Positions 46,397-57,231 of a stretch of 64,000 nucleotides of DNA are shown piece by piece. The position numbers were made by a program, and so were the translations under genes. How positions within the stretch are numbered: the stretch's first letter is position 1; the number at the start of each line of letters is the position of its first letter. The stretch is from Euonymus europaeus. Taxonomy: Eukaryota; Streptophyta; Magnoliopsida; Celastrales; Celastraceae. The notes below the pieces were generated by a model. It was given only the letters and a program-made list of their open reading frames with translations, was not told the DNA's origin and searched no databases. The stretch spans positions 17,341,001 through 17,405,000 of the forward strand of contig OY756961.1 in assembly GCA_963580455.1 (NCBI GenBank), read 5' to 3'.

Positions 46397-46460
<64 letters not shown>
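45640..46460. repeat. TA microsatellites of the Ogre 5' LTR
   Basis: (TA)n blocks lie at 45643-45674, 45770-45792, 45908-45943 and 46400-46460, with TGTGTG stretches between. The other LTR has shorter versions at 61537-61790 and lacks the 46400-46460 block. This explains much of the 281-bp length difference. Confidence 0.9.
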
Positions 46461-46463
<3 letters not shown>

Positions 46464-47329
46464 GCCCTTCAAATAGGGTAATTGACTTGTTCGAATGACA
46501 AGTATAATTTGGGCATTGTATTATTTGAAGTTTTATTATAAGGGTGTATAAGTAGAGTTAGTTTAAATGTATATTATTTTAATTTTAAAAGATCATGAGT
46601 TTTTTTTTTATTATTTGAATTATGAGTTATACTGGTTTAGTTTAAATTTTAGAGATGTCAATAGTTGATGTTCGTAAATTGTACTCAAATATCGTAAGTG
46701 AGTATTTACAAATTCATTCGTTGTCATAGGGTAGCGATTTAGAAATCAAAAGATTATCATAAGTTGATATTCTTGGAGATTGTTATAAGTTAAGGGTAAT
46801 TCAGGATTATAACTTCGTACCATTCAAGTCTCTAACTCAATAAAAACATAAATTTTTATTATTAAAATTAAATCTAAAATTCACTTTTCCATATCATAAG
46901 TTGGTATGTTGAATTTAAATCCAATTTCCTTTCAAATATATTTCAATTTTTTAAGATAAAATTCATTTTTCCATACCATAAGTTGGTATGTTTTAAAATC
47001 AAATTTACCATAAATTGATATAGTATTTAATCTTACATGAAATTTTTATTGAAATCTTTTATTAAAAAAACTATCATAAGTTGATAGCATTCTCTAAATA
47101 GATCCATTTATTTCAAAATAACCATATCTTGCAGAGAGCAAGTTTTTATTAAGATGACCAACCAATTAATTCGGTAACTGTTTAAAACAGAAGTTGTGGG
47201 ATGCCTAATACCTTCCCCACACTCAATCGACTCCTGTACCCTCATTTCTGGTTCGTAAGTATTTTCAGTGTCCAATTGCACTTTAATTCAATTGGTGGCG
47301 ACTCGATTTTTTATGCCGGTTTATACAGC

Positions 47330-47347
47330 TGGCGACTCTGCTGGGGA
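47330..47347 (+). other. Primer binding site of the Ogre-like element (tRNA-Arg type)
   Basis: TGGCGACTCTGCTGGGGA begins two bases after the 5' LTR. The expected primer site for plant tRNA-Arg is TGGCGACTCCGCTGGGGA, which differs at one position. tRNA-Arg priming is the rule for Ogre elements. Confidence 0.88.
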
Positions 47348-47974
47348 GACCAGGGTTTTTATATATATATATATAAAAAACAAATGAAGAGGGTCAAGCC
47401 TATATGATTAATTGGTTGGCTATCTTTATTTCTTTTATGGTTATTTTTGAAAGATGTTTTTTTTAGGTAAAAGTTATGTGCAGTTATTTCATGTTTGTTC
47501 ATATTTCAATTTTCATAAATTCACATGCGCACAAATAGCCTACCACTCGGGCTCATACCTCTAGTATTAGAGAGGGTTGACAGCTATTTTCGTGATATTC
47601 CGTCTCCGCATGGATAGTGGAAAATATTCTCACCGGATTGACCTCTCTTAAAAGTTAAGGGAGGGCTTTTGTCTCAATAGTTGGGATTTAAAAGCAACAT
47701 GTTCCGAGACCTCGAGAGATAGTTAGAAAAACCTATCCATGCACCTTACAAACCCTAGATCCATGCTCAAACCCTTCATAAATTTAGGTTATCCCATGTG
47801 CATATTTCAATTTTTATGGAAATTATTATTCAATGCTAAGTTTTATTTCCCTATTTTTTATCCTCTACTAATGATTTCTTGTTTTTTTTTCTTTGAACTT
47901 TTTTCCATTACATGCACATAGGCACAGTCATTGGAATTTGGTTTGATAATATTTTCAACACATCTATCAATTAA
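47348..47974 (+). other. Leader between primer site and ORF1 of the Ogre-like element
   Basis: Mostly AT-rich with no clear ORF. CTCACCGGATTGACCTCTC around 47630 and the flanking text resemble conserved leader sequence, but I cannot assign a function. Confidence 0.6.
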
Positions 47975-50056
47975 ATGGCATCAAAGATTCCCACTTGTGA
48001 GAAAGTTGACATATATGATGTAAGGGAGGAGCTGAGTAAAATGCAATCTGAGCATGACGATAGCTTGAAGGAGGATGTCATATTGCCAAGTGTAATGAAA
48101 ACAGAATTTCAAGGGTCCTCCTGGCCACACTTAGTAAGTTTGTGGACGCATGAAAGTCAGAAATTGGGCCCAAAATTTTCTCAAAAATATGGTCTTCTTG
48201 GAAGTTTATTAAAGGCTGCTGCACCATTGACATTACTTCAGGCAGCAATTCCTTATTGAGACCCGGCTTACAGATGTTTCACATTTGAGTAGATAGATTT
48301 CTCACCCACAATTGACGAATATGCTCAGATGCTGCAATTGTCGCCTCATAATACAAAAATGTATTATTTTCATGAAAACATGTCTGCTGAAAAGATTGTT
48401 GCTAGAATTGTGGAACGTGAAATTGAAGATGTCAGGAAGATGGGATCATACAAAGGGGGAAAATGGTGCTTCCCAATTGATGAATTAATAAAGCATTTTG
48501 AGAAAAAATCCCAGACAATGTCAGGACAGTCAGTATTGGCTCTTGCGATATATGGAGCAGTGTTGTTTCTTTACACTCAAGGATATGTGGAAGGAAGAGT
48601 AATCAAGCTCTTCAATCAAATAGAGCGGGGTACAAATCCAATTCCTGCAATCATATGTGAGACAATTCGTTCCCTTAACTTTTGTCGCCGCAACACAAAG
48701 GCAAGGTTTAATGGTTGCTCAGCCCTACTTGGAATCTGGTTAATAAGTCACCTTCAATATTACATAAAGATTGACTTTCGCAAAATTCATTTCGAAGATC
48801 ATACTCGACCAGAAAGAAGATCAATATTAGAATTTACAGAAATTCAATGGAAGCGAGGTATCCGAGTATTGAAGAATGGAAAGAGGTTTTACAGTCATTG
48901 GATGTTTATAGCATCGAAGGAAGGGAACTTTGGTTCTGACCTAGTGTATTTCTATATAGATGCGGAGATTTTCCTTGGGTTCCTCTCTTAGGCCCATGGG
49001 GAGCAGTCAGCCATGCTCCGGCTTTGGTTTTTCATCAAATGGGATCTAATCCTTGTATTCCAGCCACACATGGGTTACTTGACCTTGAATTTTCTTATGG
49101 ATATAAAGAGGGTCCTGAGTTAATTATATCGAGTGTACGAGAGATACTTAAAGCATGGAAGAGTCTCAACATTACAAATCAGGAAAAACGTACATTAGAT
49201 GGGAATTTGATGTACTTTAACTGGCATGGCAAAAGAAGCAAAACCATTTTAGAAGCTTGCATTCAAGACAGAAATACCCATAAGGAGAGGATAAGGGCAT
49301 TATGTAATGTGGTCGAGGAGAGTGATGTGAAATCTCAAAGCAGGGAGGAGGATGACCAAAAGAGGAAAAGATCTGACATTGAAGAAGATAAAGACTTAGC
49401 TGCAACAAGGATTAAGAATTTAGAAGAGACACTACAGAAGATGGCTCAAGAGGTAGAAAAATATAAGGGAAAATATGAAATGAAAAAAAGAAGAGCTCTC
49501 TAAAGCTAGATTACAAGAAGAAGCAGAAATTAAAGAATTGCCAAGAATAAGCAAAGAAAGAAGACTGTTAGAGCAGGATAATTGGCGGATGCAATTCGAA
49601 CTTCAAAAGGACAAAGATGGAATTTTTTAGGCATTGGGAGATGCTAAAGCATGGAAATCACAGTACCAAAAGATGGAGCGAGCAAATGCTACCATGGAAA
49701 CAACCATAAGAAGAAGCAACGATGAAATCAGTAAGTTAAAAGCAGCATATCAGACTTTGCTTAGACAAAGCCAAATCAGGGTTAATGAGTTAGACAATCA
49801 GAATGAGGAATTATTTCATGGCCTCATAGAAGATCACGAAGTACGTGCAACACTCACACGTCAAATTGGGGTATCAATGTGTCAAGTGACTACGCTGTCT
49901 GCATGGGCTATTTCTGTTGATGAGAATACAGCAAAATTGAGGCAGAGTGAAATATTCCACAGTCCAAAATTTGGGAAATTCCTACAATTCTTGGATAGTC
50001 TTCGTAAAGACTTTGGGATAATTGGAGGACTCCAGCATGGGGGATTTCCAAATTAA
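47975..50056 (+). pseudogene. Ogre ORF1 (DUF7745-like accessory protein), broken
   Basis: ATG at 47975 (MASKIPTCEKVDIYD). The sequence WPHLVSLWTHESQ, FSQKYGLLGSLL, then PTIDEYAQMLQLSP, WCFPIDELIKHF, ALAIYGAVLFLYTQGYVEG and FNGCSALLGIWL is the pattern of the DUF7745 family, which Ogre-type elements encode upstream of gag. After 49300 it becomes a long coiled coil, ending FGIIGGLQHGGFPN. In-frame stops lie at 48257 (TGA) and near 48288 (TAG), a frameshift near 48850, a stop after REGRELWF-like text near 48938 and further breaks near 49502 and 49628. The family is plant-specific and of unknown function. Confidence 0.82.
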
Positions 50057-50311
50057 AGATTAGTTTCATGTATTTAATAACTAATGTTATGTAATAGTAT
50101 AAGTTGTTTTACTAAAATAATGTTTTGTTTTTATTATCTTTTCAAATTGCAATGACTATATAGGACTTATACAAACACAAACATACATGAGAAAATAATG
50201 ACAAACAATTGAATTAATCATGTTGCATTTTTATACAAGGGCATTATAAATCCAAAGGATCAACATCGCCATCCTTATCACACTAGGTTACAAGCATGAA
50301 TTGCTAAAGCC
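50057..50311 (+). other. Spacer between ORF1 and gag
   Basis: AT-rich. The last 60 bases (TATCACACTAGGTTACAAG) are probably coding relics of the gag N-terminus in another frame. Confidence 0.5.
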
Positions 50312-51758
50312 GTGGAGAATGAACAGCAGAAGGAGTTAGCAGAAAAGCAGAGTCAGGATATTGCAACCTTAAAAGAACAAATGGTTTTTTTGGTCAATCA
50401 GATGTCCCAACTTTTGAAGGGAAAAGCACTGGTAGAAGGATCATCTTTGAAAGAAGATCCAATGTACCCTTCTTATGATCATGCACCAGTGAATTTATCT
50501 GGGAATTTGTCAAAAACAAGTATTGAATTGGCTCAGGGTAGTGGTCCTTTATTGTTGGATTCCCAACAAAAGATGAGTTATGTACCCTTAGTTAATGCAG
50601 AGGAGGAAGAGAAGGGTGTCACTATGGTACAATTCAAGAGGATGGAAAAATGGATGCATGCTATAGAAGGATTTAGGTCTGCAGGTGCTCTAAGTCCTCA
50701 GAAGTTATGTCTGGTGAAGAATCTGGTCATTCCTCCTGATTTTAAACTTCCTGTCTTCACCCTTTTAGATGGTACTAGAGTTCCTCTTGACCACTTGACT
50801 ACGTATTGTCGAAGGATGCAGCCGTATGTTCATGATGAGAAGATGTTGATCCATTTCTTCCAGGAAAGCCTAACAGGGGTTGCAACTCGTTGGTTTACAA
50901 GCTTAGACCCGTCCTCCGTGATGGCCTGGGAGGATCTAGCTAACTTATTTCTCAAATAGTATGAATACAATGTGCAAAAGGTCCCCACCATTTACGATCT
51001 TCAGGGTACCACCATGAAGGAAGGAGAAAGTTTTATAGACTGGGCCCATCGGTGGCGAGATGTAGCATCTCAAATGCATCCCCCACTTGGAGAAGAAGAT
51101 TTAGTTAATGCATTTACTGATGCACTTCGAGAACCATATACATCCAAGATTGCTGGAGGGGGCCATGCAGGTTTAGGAGAAATAATTCGGGCTGGAGAAC
51201 GCATTGAACGTTGTGTCCAAAGAGGAACAATCCACATGGAAGTCACAGTGCCTGAGAAGCCAGAACCTCAAAAAGGTGGCAAAGTGAAAAGGAAGGAAAA
51301 TGAGGTACACACCATAAATTATGGCTTTAATCCTACTTATAGCCTTCCTACCTCTAAATACAGGCCACGGAATAATGCTCCAAGATTTTCTAGCCCGTAT
51401 AATCCATATCCTCCCCAAAGTTATCAACCATTCCCTCGTAATTTCCATCCACTGCCACCAAACTATCAGCAACCTCACCAAAATTTTCGGTCTCCCTAGA
51501 CCTATTAAACCTTCGAAACCAATACCAGGCCTCAAAGGCAACTTGAAGAATTTACCCCTATACCCATCACTTATGCCTAATGTTATGCCAAACTATTGGC
51601 CCAATCAGCAGTTGCACCTATTCCTAGAAGGACCCAAAATCCACCATATCCTCCATAATCCTGAGGTGACATGCGTTTATAGCGGAGGTTCACCTGGACA
51701 TTCAATTGAAAGTTGTGTGCCTTTTAAGAGGATTGTGCAGAATATGATCAATTCTTGA
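50312..51758 (+). pseudogene. Ogre gag, broken
   Basis: The frame entered with VENEQQKELAEKQSQDI has a coiled-coil N-terminus, then LPVFTLLDGTRVPLDHL and the retrotransposon gag core ATRWFTSLDPSSVMAWEDL, a TAG at 50957-50959, and on in the same frame YEYNVQKVPT, GESFIDWAHRWRDVA and a Pro/Tyr-rich linker to 51499. A frameshift follows, after which a zinc-knuckle relic CVYSGGSPGHSIESC (about 51672-51716) is visible; the second Cys of the knuckle is Ser. No ATG is convincing, because the reported start at 50312 is GTG. The intact protein would form the particle and bind element RNA. Confidence 0.85.
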
Positions 51759-51791
51759 TGGCTAAATTTTGATGGAATCAAAAATCCTGAT

Positions 51792-53259
51792 GTGACCAAT
51801 AATCTCTTGCCTAATCATGTGAATGAGGGAATTAATATCATTGAGGAGTTAGAGTCAATTGAATTTCGTAAGGAAGTTGCTGAGGTAATCATGCCTTTGG
51901 GTATGGTGTTGAATATTCTACAAAAGGAGGGATTTATTGAAAAGGAAGATTTGGACTATACACTGAGATATGATGGTTATGATGGATCCAAGATTGCGAA
52001 TTCCATACAAATGTGCAAGGGCATTCTCTGGAAATTTGTTTTCGATTTCGAGAAAGATTGCAACATTTGATCGACACCAAAAAGATAGTGTTTGAAATGA
52101 AATCTAGTAAATCCAAAATGATTAACGTCATTGGGGAGGAATTCTATAAAGGACCAAGTCTCGGTGGACGTGGAAAACCGATTGTGTTACAATATTTTCT
52201 TGAAGATGCATCAATTACTCCTTCAAAGCTTACTTATACAAGTGATAAAGCAGTCTCGTGGTCATATGAAAATGAACAATCTAAAGGTGTTGTGGATAAT
52301 ATTTCAGGAATTAGCGGAATGACTCGAAGTGGGCATGTTTATTCTCAAGGAGAATCAAGCATGAATCTAGGGTTGAAAGCAGAAGCTAAAAAAAAAAGGA
52401 AAGGAGGTAGTAGGTGCAGAGGAAATTAGTAAGGCAACAAATGATGGTTTGATTGTGGGTGAGGAAGTAAAAAAGGCAGTAACTAAAGGGGATATTCAGG
52501 AGTTTCTGAAAATTGTTCGTCAGAGTGAGTGCATGATAGTAGATCAATTAAAGAAGACTCCTACTAAGATTTCCATCTTGGAATTGATTATGAGCTCTGA
52601 ACCACATCGAAAGGTGTTGTTAAGAATGTTGAATCAGGCTTATGTGCCAGAGAAGATCCCGACAGAATCTTTTGATGGGATTATTGGAAACGTGCTTGCT
52701 ACTCACTTGTTGTCATTTACAGAAGAGGAGATCCTAGATGAGGGAATGAGGCATAATAAGGCGCTACACATTTCAGCTATGTGTAGGGGATTCGAGGTAG
52801 CAAGTATCTTGATCGATAATGGGTCCTCATTGAACATTTTGCCAAAGGAAACTTTTGATCGCCTTCCCATTGATAGGTTCTATATGAAACGAGTGCCCGT
52901 AGTGGCTAAGGCATTTGAAGGAGATAATGGGAGAGATTGAGGTTCCGTTCGAGATTGCAAATGTAACCTTCAATATTCCTTTCATGGTAATAGATATCTC
53001 ACCCGCTTATAGATGCTTATTGGGAAGACTATGGATCCATACCGCTAGCGCGGTCCCATCAACTTTGCACCAAAGCCTCAAGTTTGCTTATGAAGGAAGG
53101 GTATATATTGTGAAAGGGCAAACTGAATGGATGGTGGCTAGAATTTCTAATTCACTCCACATTGATGCTCCTTTACAAGGGATTGAAAGTTCATTTCAGG
53201 CCTTTGAGATTGCCACTACTAGTTTTGTGAAAGAAGACCAGTTTTTAGTGCAACCTTAA
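51792..53259 (+). pseudogene. Ogre gag-protease linker and aspartic protease, broken
   Basis: The linker (NISGISGMTRSGHVYS) is typical of Tat elements. The segment 52449-52940 (HNKALHISAMCRGFEVASILIDNGSS) contains the retropepsin active site as IDNGSSLN, where Tat elements have Asn in place of the usual Thr/Ser. The flap region and C-terminal part (NIPFMVIDISPAYRCLLGRLWIH, AVPSTLHQSLKF) follow in another frame from about 52915. Frameshifts near 52030, 52430 and 52920 break it. Confidence 0.85.
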
Positions 53260-53857
53260 TTATCCACGGTGGCTAAATTCATTGCTAAAGTGATGTTGAA
53301 AATGGGATTTCAACCAAGAGGAGGTCTTGGTAAGACGGAACATGGGATAAGAAAGCCGGTAGTGATACTGAAACATGTTGCGTTGGGGGCTTGAGTATAA
53401 GCCTAATAGAGCTGACAAGATACAAGCACGTGTTGAAAAACAAGCAAAGTGAATTGCTCGTCTTGAGGGACGAGAGCTAAACATTCAGAGGAAGACAATT
53501 CCTTGGCTCTAAGAAAGCTTTATATTTGGGGATTTTCTAGAGAAGGTGAACCCACCCAACACTGGTGAAATTTTTGGAAAATTGCCTTTGAATTTGCCTG
53601 TTGATCAACTAGAAGTGAACCAAAATGAAGTTACTTTTGGGAAGCTCTATGAGAAATTCAAGGAATTCCATGTCGCTATTGTGGAAGCAGGTCAAAACTC
53701 GACTGCAAATCCCCATTACGTCATTCCTCGTTCACCAGGTTTCGAGCTCAGTAACTGGACTAGTGTGGAATTGCCAGTATCTATCAGCAGCCTTCAAGAC
53801 TAATCTCTCTATGCACTACCATCAGAGACCTAGCTCATGGTTTCTGATTGGGCTTTT
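53260..53857 (+). pseudogene. Region between protease and RT, with G-patch-like motif
   Basis: After the TAA at 53259 the reading continues as AKVMLKMGFQPRGGLGKTEHG, a G-patch-like Gly pattern seen at this place in Tat elements. Then come relics with stops and an ORF (53546-53803) reading PPNTGEIFGKLPLNLPVDQ. It leads to the donor site of the intron. Confidence 0.6.
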
Positions 53858-54057
53858 GTAATGAGCATGTCTTTACTTTTTCTTTGATGAATTTTTAGTA
53901 CGGCTGTTGCATGTTGCATCATTTCTTTGTTCCTATATTTTCTTTTTATGTTCACCATAAATAAAAGTACTCTTTCAGAATTCTCATAGTCGATCTCTTT
54001 CATTCTTCTAACATTTTATATGTCAAATCTCATACATTCCATCATTTCATTTAACAG
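53858..54057 (+). other. Probable Ogre intron between protease and RT (200 bp)
   Basis: GTAATGAGC at 53858 and CATTTAACAG ending at 54057 enclose T-rich, codon-poor sequence. Ogre elements are known for a partially spliced intron at exactly this place, so position, composition and signals agree. Confidence 0.65.
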
Positions 54058-54786
54058 GATTGAAATTGATGATAATGAAGAAGATGAAACTAATGAACCA
54101 AATTTTGGTACACCTATTAACAATGTAGAATCTAATTCTGATGATATTGAGGATGAATTTGAAATATCACCAGAAATCTTGAGACAAGTAAGTCAAGAGG
54201 AAAAGATAATTCAACCGCATGGAGAAAAAACTGAGGTTGTTAATTTGGGGACTGATGATCAAAGAAAGAGGTTAGAATAGGTGCGGCCTTTGAAAGGGAA
54301 GACAAAGAAAGATTTATAAAGTTATTACATAAATACCAAGATATTTTTGCATGGTCTTATCAGGATATGCCAGGGCTCGATACGGACATAGTAGTCCACA
54401 GATTACCATTGAAGCCAGATTGTCTTCCGATAAAGCAAAAGTTAAGGAGGTTGAAGCCTGACATGCTTCTGAAAATTAGGGATGAGGTGAAGAAGCAATT
54501 TGACGCAGGATTCCTTGCTGTTGCAAAATATCCTGAATGGGTAGCAAATATTGTACCAGTCCCAAAAAATGATGGAAAAGTTTGAATGTGTGTGGATTAT
54601 AGGGATCTTAATCGAGCAAGTCCGAAAGATGACTTTCATTTGCCTCAGATTGACATACTGGTGGACAATACGGCTAAAATTTTTGCATTCTCCTTCATGG
54701 ATGGATTTTCAGGTTACAATCAGATCAAAATGGCCCCAGAGGATCGAGAGAAAACCACTTTTATCACTTTGTGGGGCACCTTTTGT
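54058..54786 (+). pseudogene. Ogre reverse transcriptase, truncated before the catalytic motif
   Basis: An acidic N-terminal extension (IDDNEEDETNEP) is followed by FIKLLHKYQDIFAWSYQDMP, EVKKQFDAGFLAVAKYPEW and VANIVPVPKNDGKV, then CVDYRDLNRASPKDDFHLPQ, FSFMDGFSGYNQIKMAPEDREKT and TLWGTFC. These are RT motifs of the Tat lineage up to and including the first catalytic Asp (FMDG). TGA (54583) and a frameshift near 54285 interrupt it. At about 54786 the sequence jumps to the far side of the palm domain. The segment with the YVDD motif, about 100 residues in relatives, is deleted. Confidence 0.9.
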
Positions 54787-56030
54787 TAGTGGATCCTGAC
54801 AAGGTGAAGGCAATTTTAGAAATGCCGCCTCCTCGCACTGAGAAAGAGGTTAGAGTTTTCTTAGGGAGACTCAATTATATTACCAGATTCATCTCACAGT
54901 TGACAACATGTGAGCCAATCTTGAAGTTGCTCCGTAAGAGTAACCCATCTGAATGGAATGAAGAATGCCAAGTTGCCTTTGAGAAGATCAAACAATATTT
55001 ACAAAATCCACCAGTCTTGATGCCTCCAGTCATGGGGAGACCACTAATTCCTTACTTAACTGTGTCAGATAATTCGATGGGATGTATGCTCGGGCAACAT
55101 GATTCATTTGGGAGGATAGAGCATGCAATTTATTATTTGAGTAAGAAGTTTACTAGTTGTGAGGCTAACTACTCTATGTTGGAGAAGACTTGTTGTTCAT
55201 TGGCGTGGGCAACACATAGACTCAGACAATATATGTTGTATCACACTACTTGGTTAACCTTCAAAATGGACATGATCAAATATATATTTGAGAAGCCATC
55301 TCTTTTAGGTAGGATTGCAAAATGATAGATGTTATTGTCAGAGTATGATATTTTGTATGTTACCCAAAAGGTTGTGAAGGAAAGTACGATAGCAAATTAC
55401 TTGGCAGAACAAGCAGTTGATGATTTTCAGCCAATGAATATGAGATTCCCGGATGGAGAAATTTTGACTTTGGACATAGAGAATCGAAAGAATTTAGATC
55501 AATAGGTGATGTTATTCGATGGTGCTTCTAATATTACTGGTAGCGGAGTCGAGGCCATACTTATTTCTCCAGAAGGCAAAGTTACCCCATTTACTGCTAA
55601 GTTATATTTTGAATGTACCAACAATGTATCTGAATATGAGGCATGTACCATGGGAATTCAAGCTGCCATTGATTTTGGTATTAAAAAGCTTCGAGTTTAT
55701 GGGGACTCTCAACTAGTGATCAGACAGTTATGTGATAAATGGGAGACCCGGGATGTCAAATTGGTGCCATGCTATCAACATATCAAGGAGTTAATCAAAA
55801 TTTTTGACTGTATAGAATTTGATCATATTTCAAGGGAAGAAAATCAAATGGCGGATGCTTTGGCTACCTTGGCAGCCATGTTTGATTTAGGTCCTCAAGG
55901 AGAGGTTGAAGTTATCAAGATTGAGAAGCGTGACATTCAGGCATATTGTTTGACTATAGTAGAAGAGCCTGATGGAAAACCATGGTATTATGATGTGAAG
56001 CAATACTTGGAGAGGGGGAATACACCATAG
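54787..56030 (+). pseudogene. Ogre RT connection, RNase H and additional RNase H
   Basis: The frame resumes with VDPDKVKAILEMPPPRTEKEV and LGRLNYITRFISQLT, then the RNase H-like segment (HAIYYLSKKFTSCEANYSMLEKT). From 55500 a second RNase H domain follows with the acidic residues in LFDGASN, SEYEACTMGI, VYGDSQLV and ADALATLA. Stops at 55323 and 55503, both where relatives have Trp, interrupt an otherwise continuous frame. Tandem RNase H domains are a Tat-lineage hallmark. Confidence 0.88.
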
Positions 56031-57231
56031 AGTCATCAGAAAATGACAAGTGCACCATACGAAGGCTGGTGAGTTCCTTTTTCTTTGATGGGAGTGTGTT
56101 ATATAAAAGAAGTCTAGGATTTATGTTTCTTCAATGTGTGGATGTGGATGAAGCCAAGCAGATTATGGGAGAGATTCATAAGGGAATATGTGGCACTCAC
56201 CCAAGTGGGCATTCGATGGCGAGGAAAATACTACGAGCAGGCTATTATTGGCTCACTATGGAGAGGGATTGTATTAGATACACAGCTAAACGCCATAAAT
56301 GCCAGGTTTATGCGGATACGACTCATGTTCCACTAAACCCTTTACATGTATTAGCTGCTCCATGGCCATTTTCAATGTGGGGTTTGGATGTTATTGGTCC
56401 TATTGAGCCTAAGGCATCCAATGGACATCGTTTTAATATTCTGGTGGCGATCGATTACTTTACGAAGTGGGTGGAAGCAAATTCCTTTGCTAACGTGACA
56501 AGTAATGTCATTGTGCAATTTTTGAGGAAGGATATTGTATGCCGCTATGGGGTTCCTGAAAGGATCATTACTGATAATGGCACAAATTTTAATAGTAAGA
56601 CGGTGAAAGATTTATGTGATAAGTTCAAGATTAAACATCATAATTCATCTCTTTATTGTCCTAAGATGAATGGAGTTGTTGAGGCAGCTAATAAAATTAT
56701 TAAAAAGATCATTCAAAAGATGACAGAGAATTATAAAGATTGGCACGAAAAGCTTTCTTATGCTTTATATGGGTACCGAACTTCAGTATGCACTTCCACG
56801 GGCGAAAGTCCTTTTGATTTAGTATATGGGACAGAGGCAGTTTTTCCTGTTGAAGTGGAAATTCCTTCATTAAGGGTAGTAGTCGAGGCCAATTTGGAGA
56901 AGACTGAGTGGGTCCGTATTTGGTATGAGCATTTGAATTTCATCGAGGAAAGAAGATTGGGAGCCCTTTGTAGAGGACAACTTTATCAAAGGCGGACGAT
57001 AAGAGCAAATCAAAAGAAAATGCATCCTCGATGTTTTAGAGAAGGAGATTTAGTATTGAGGATGATTCAACCGCCTCAAAAAGATTATCGAGGAAAATGT
57101 ACTCCCACTTATGAGGGACCATATGTTGTAAAGAAAGCATTTTCTGGGGAGCAGTAATTTTGACAAAGATGGGCGGTAATGATGTGACTCACCCAGTGAA
57201 TGCTGATGTTCTCAAGCGGTATTACGTGTAA
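56031..57231 (+). pseudogene. Ogre integrase, nearly continuous
   Basis: A frameshift near 56030 leads into a 362-codon frame from 56069: zinc finger (EIHKGICGTHPSGH, then KRHKCQVY), core with D107 (GLDVIGP), D169 (ITDNGTNF) and E205 (GVVEAANK) at D,D35E spacing, and the C-terminal domain with GDLVLRMI and TPTYEGPYVVKKAFSG. A second frameshift near 57150 leads to the final HPVNADVLKRYYV ending at 57231. Only the two frameshifts disable it; the catalytic triad is in place. Confidence 0.92.

Larger units (their letters stand above)
44231..47327 (+). repeat. 5' LTR of the Ogre-like element (3097 bp)
   Basis: It runs TGTAGTAACCAGG to CCGGTTTATACA and aligns with 60302-63117. Extra length comes from AT microsatellites and a tandem repeat of a 35-bp unit at 44702-44772. 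It contains a purine tract, a TATATA block and ten exact copies of CATAAGTTG. A GGCGACTCGATTTTTTATGCC segment lies next to the primer site. Confidence 0.93.

Noticed and set aside
51173..51541. 122-codon minus-strand ORF opposite Ogre gag
   Set aside because: Shadow of the Pro/Tyr-rich gag linker.
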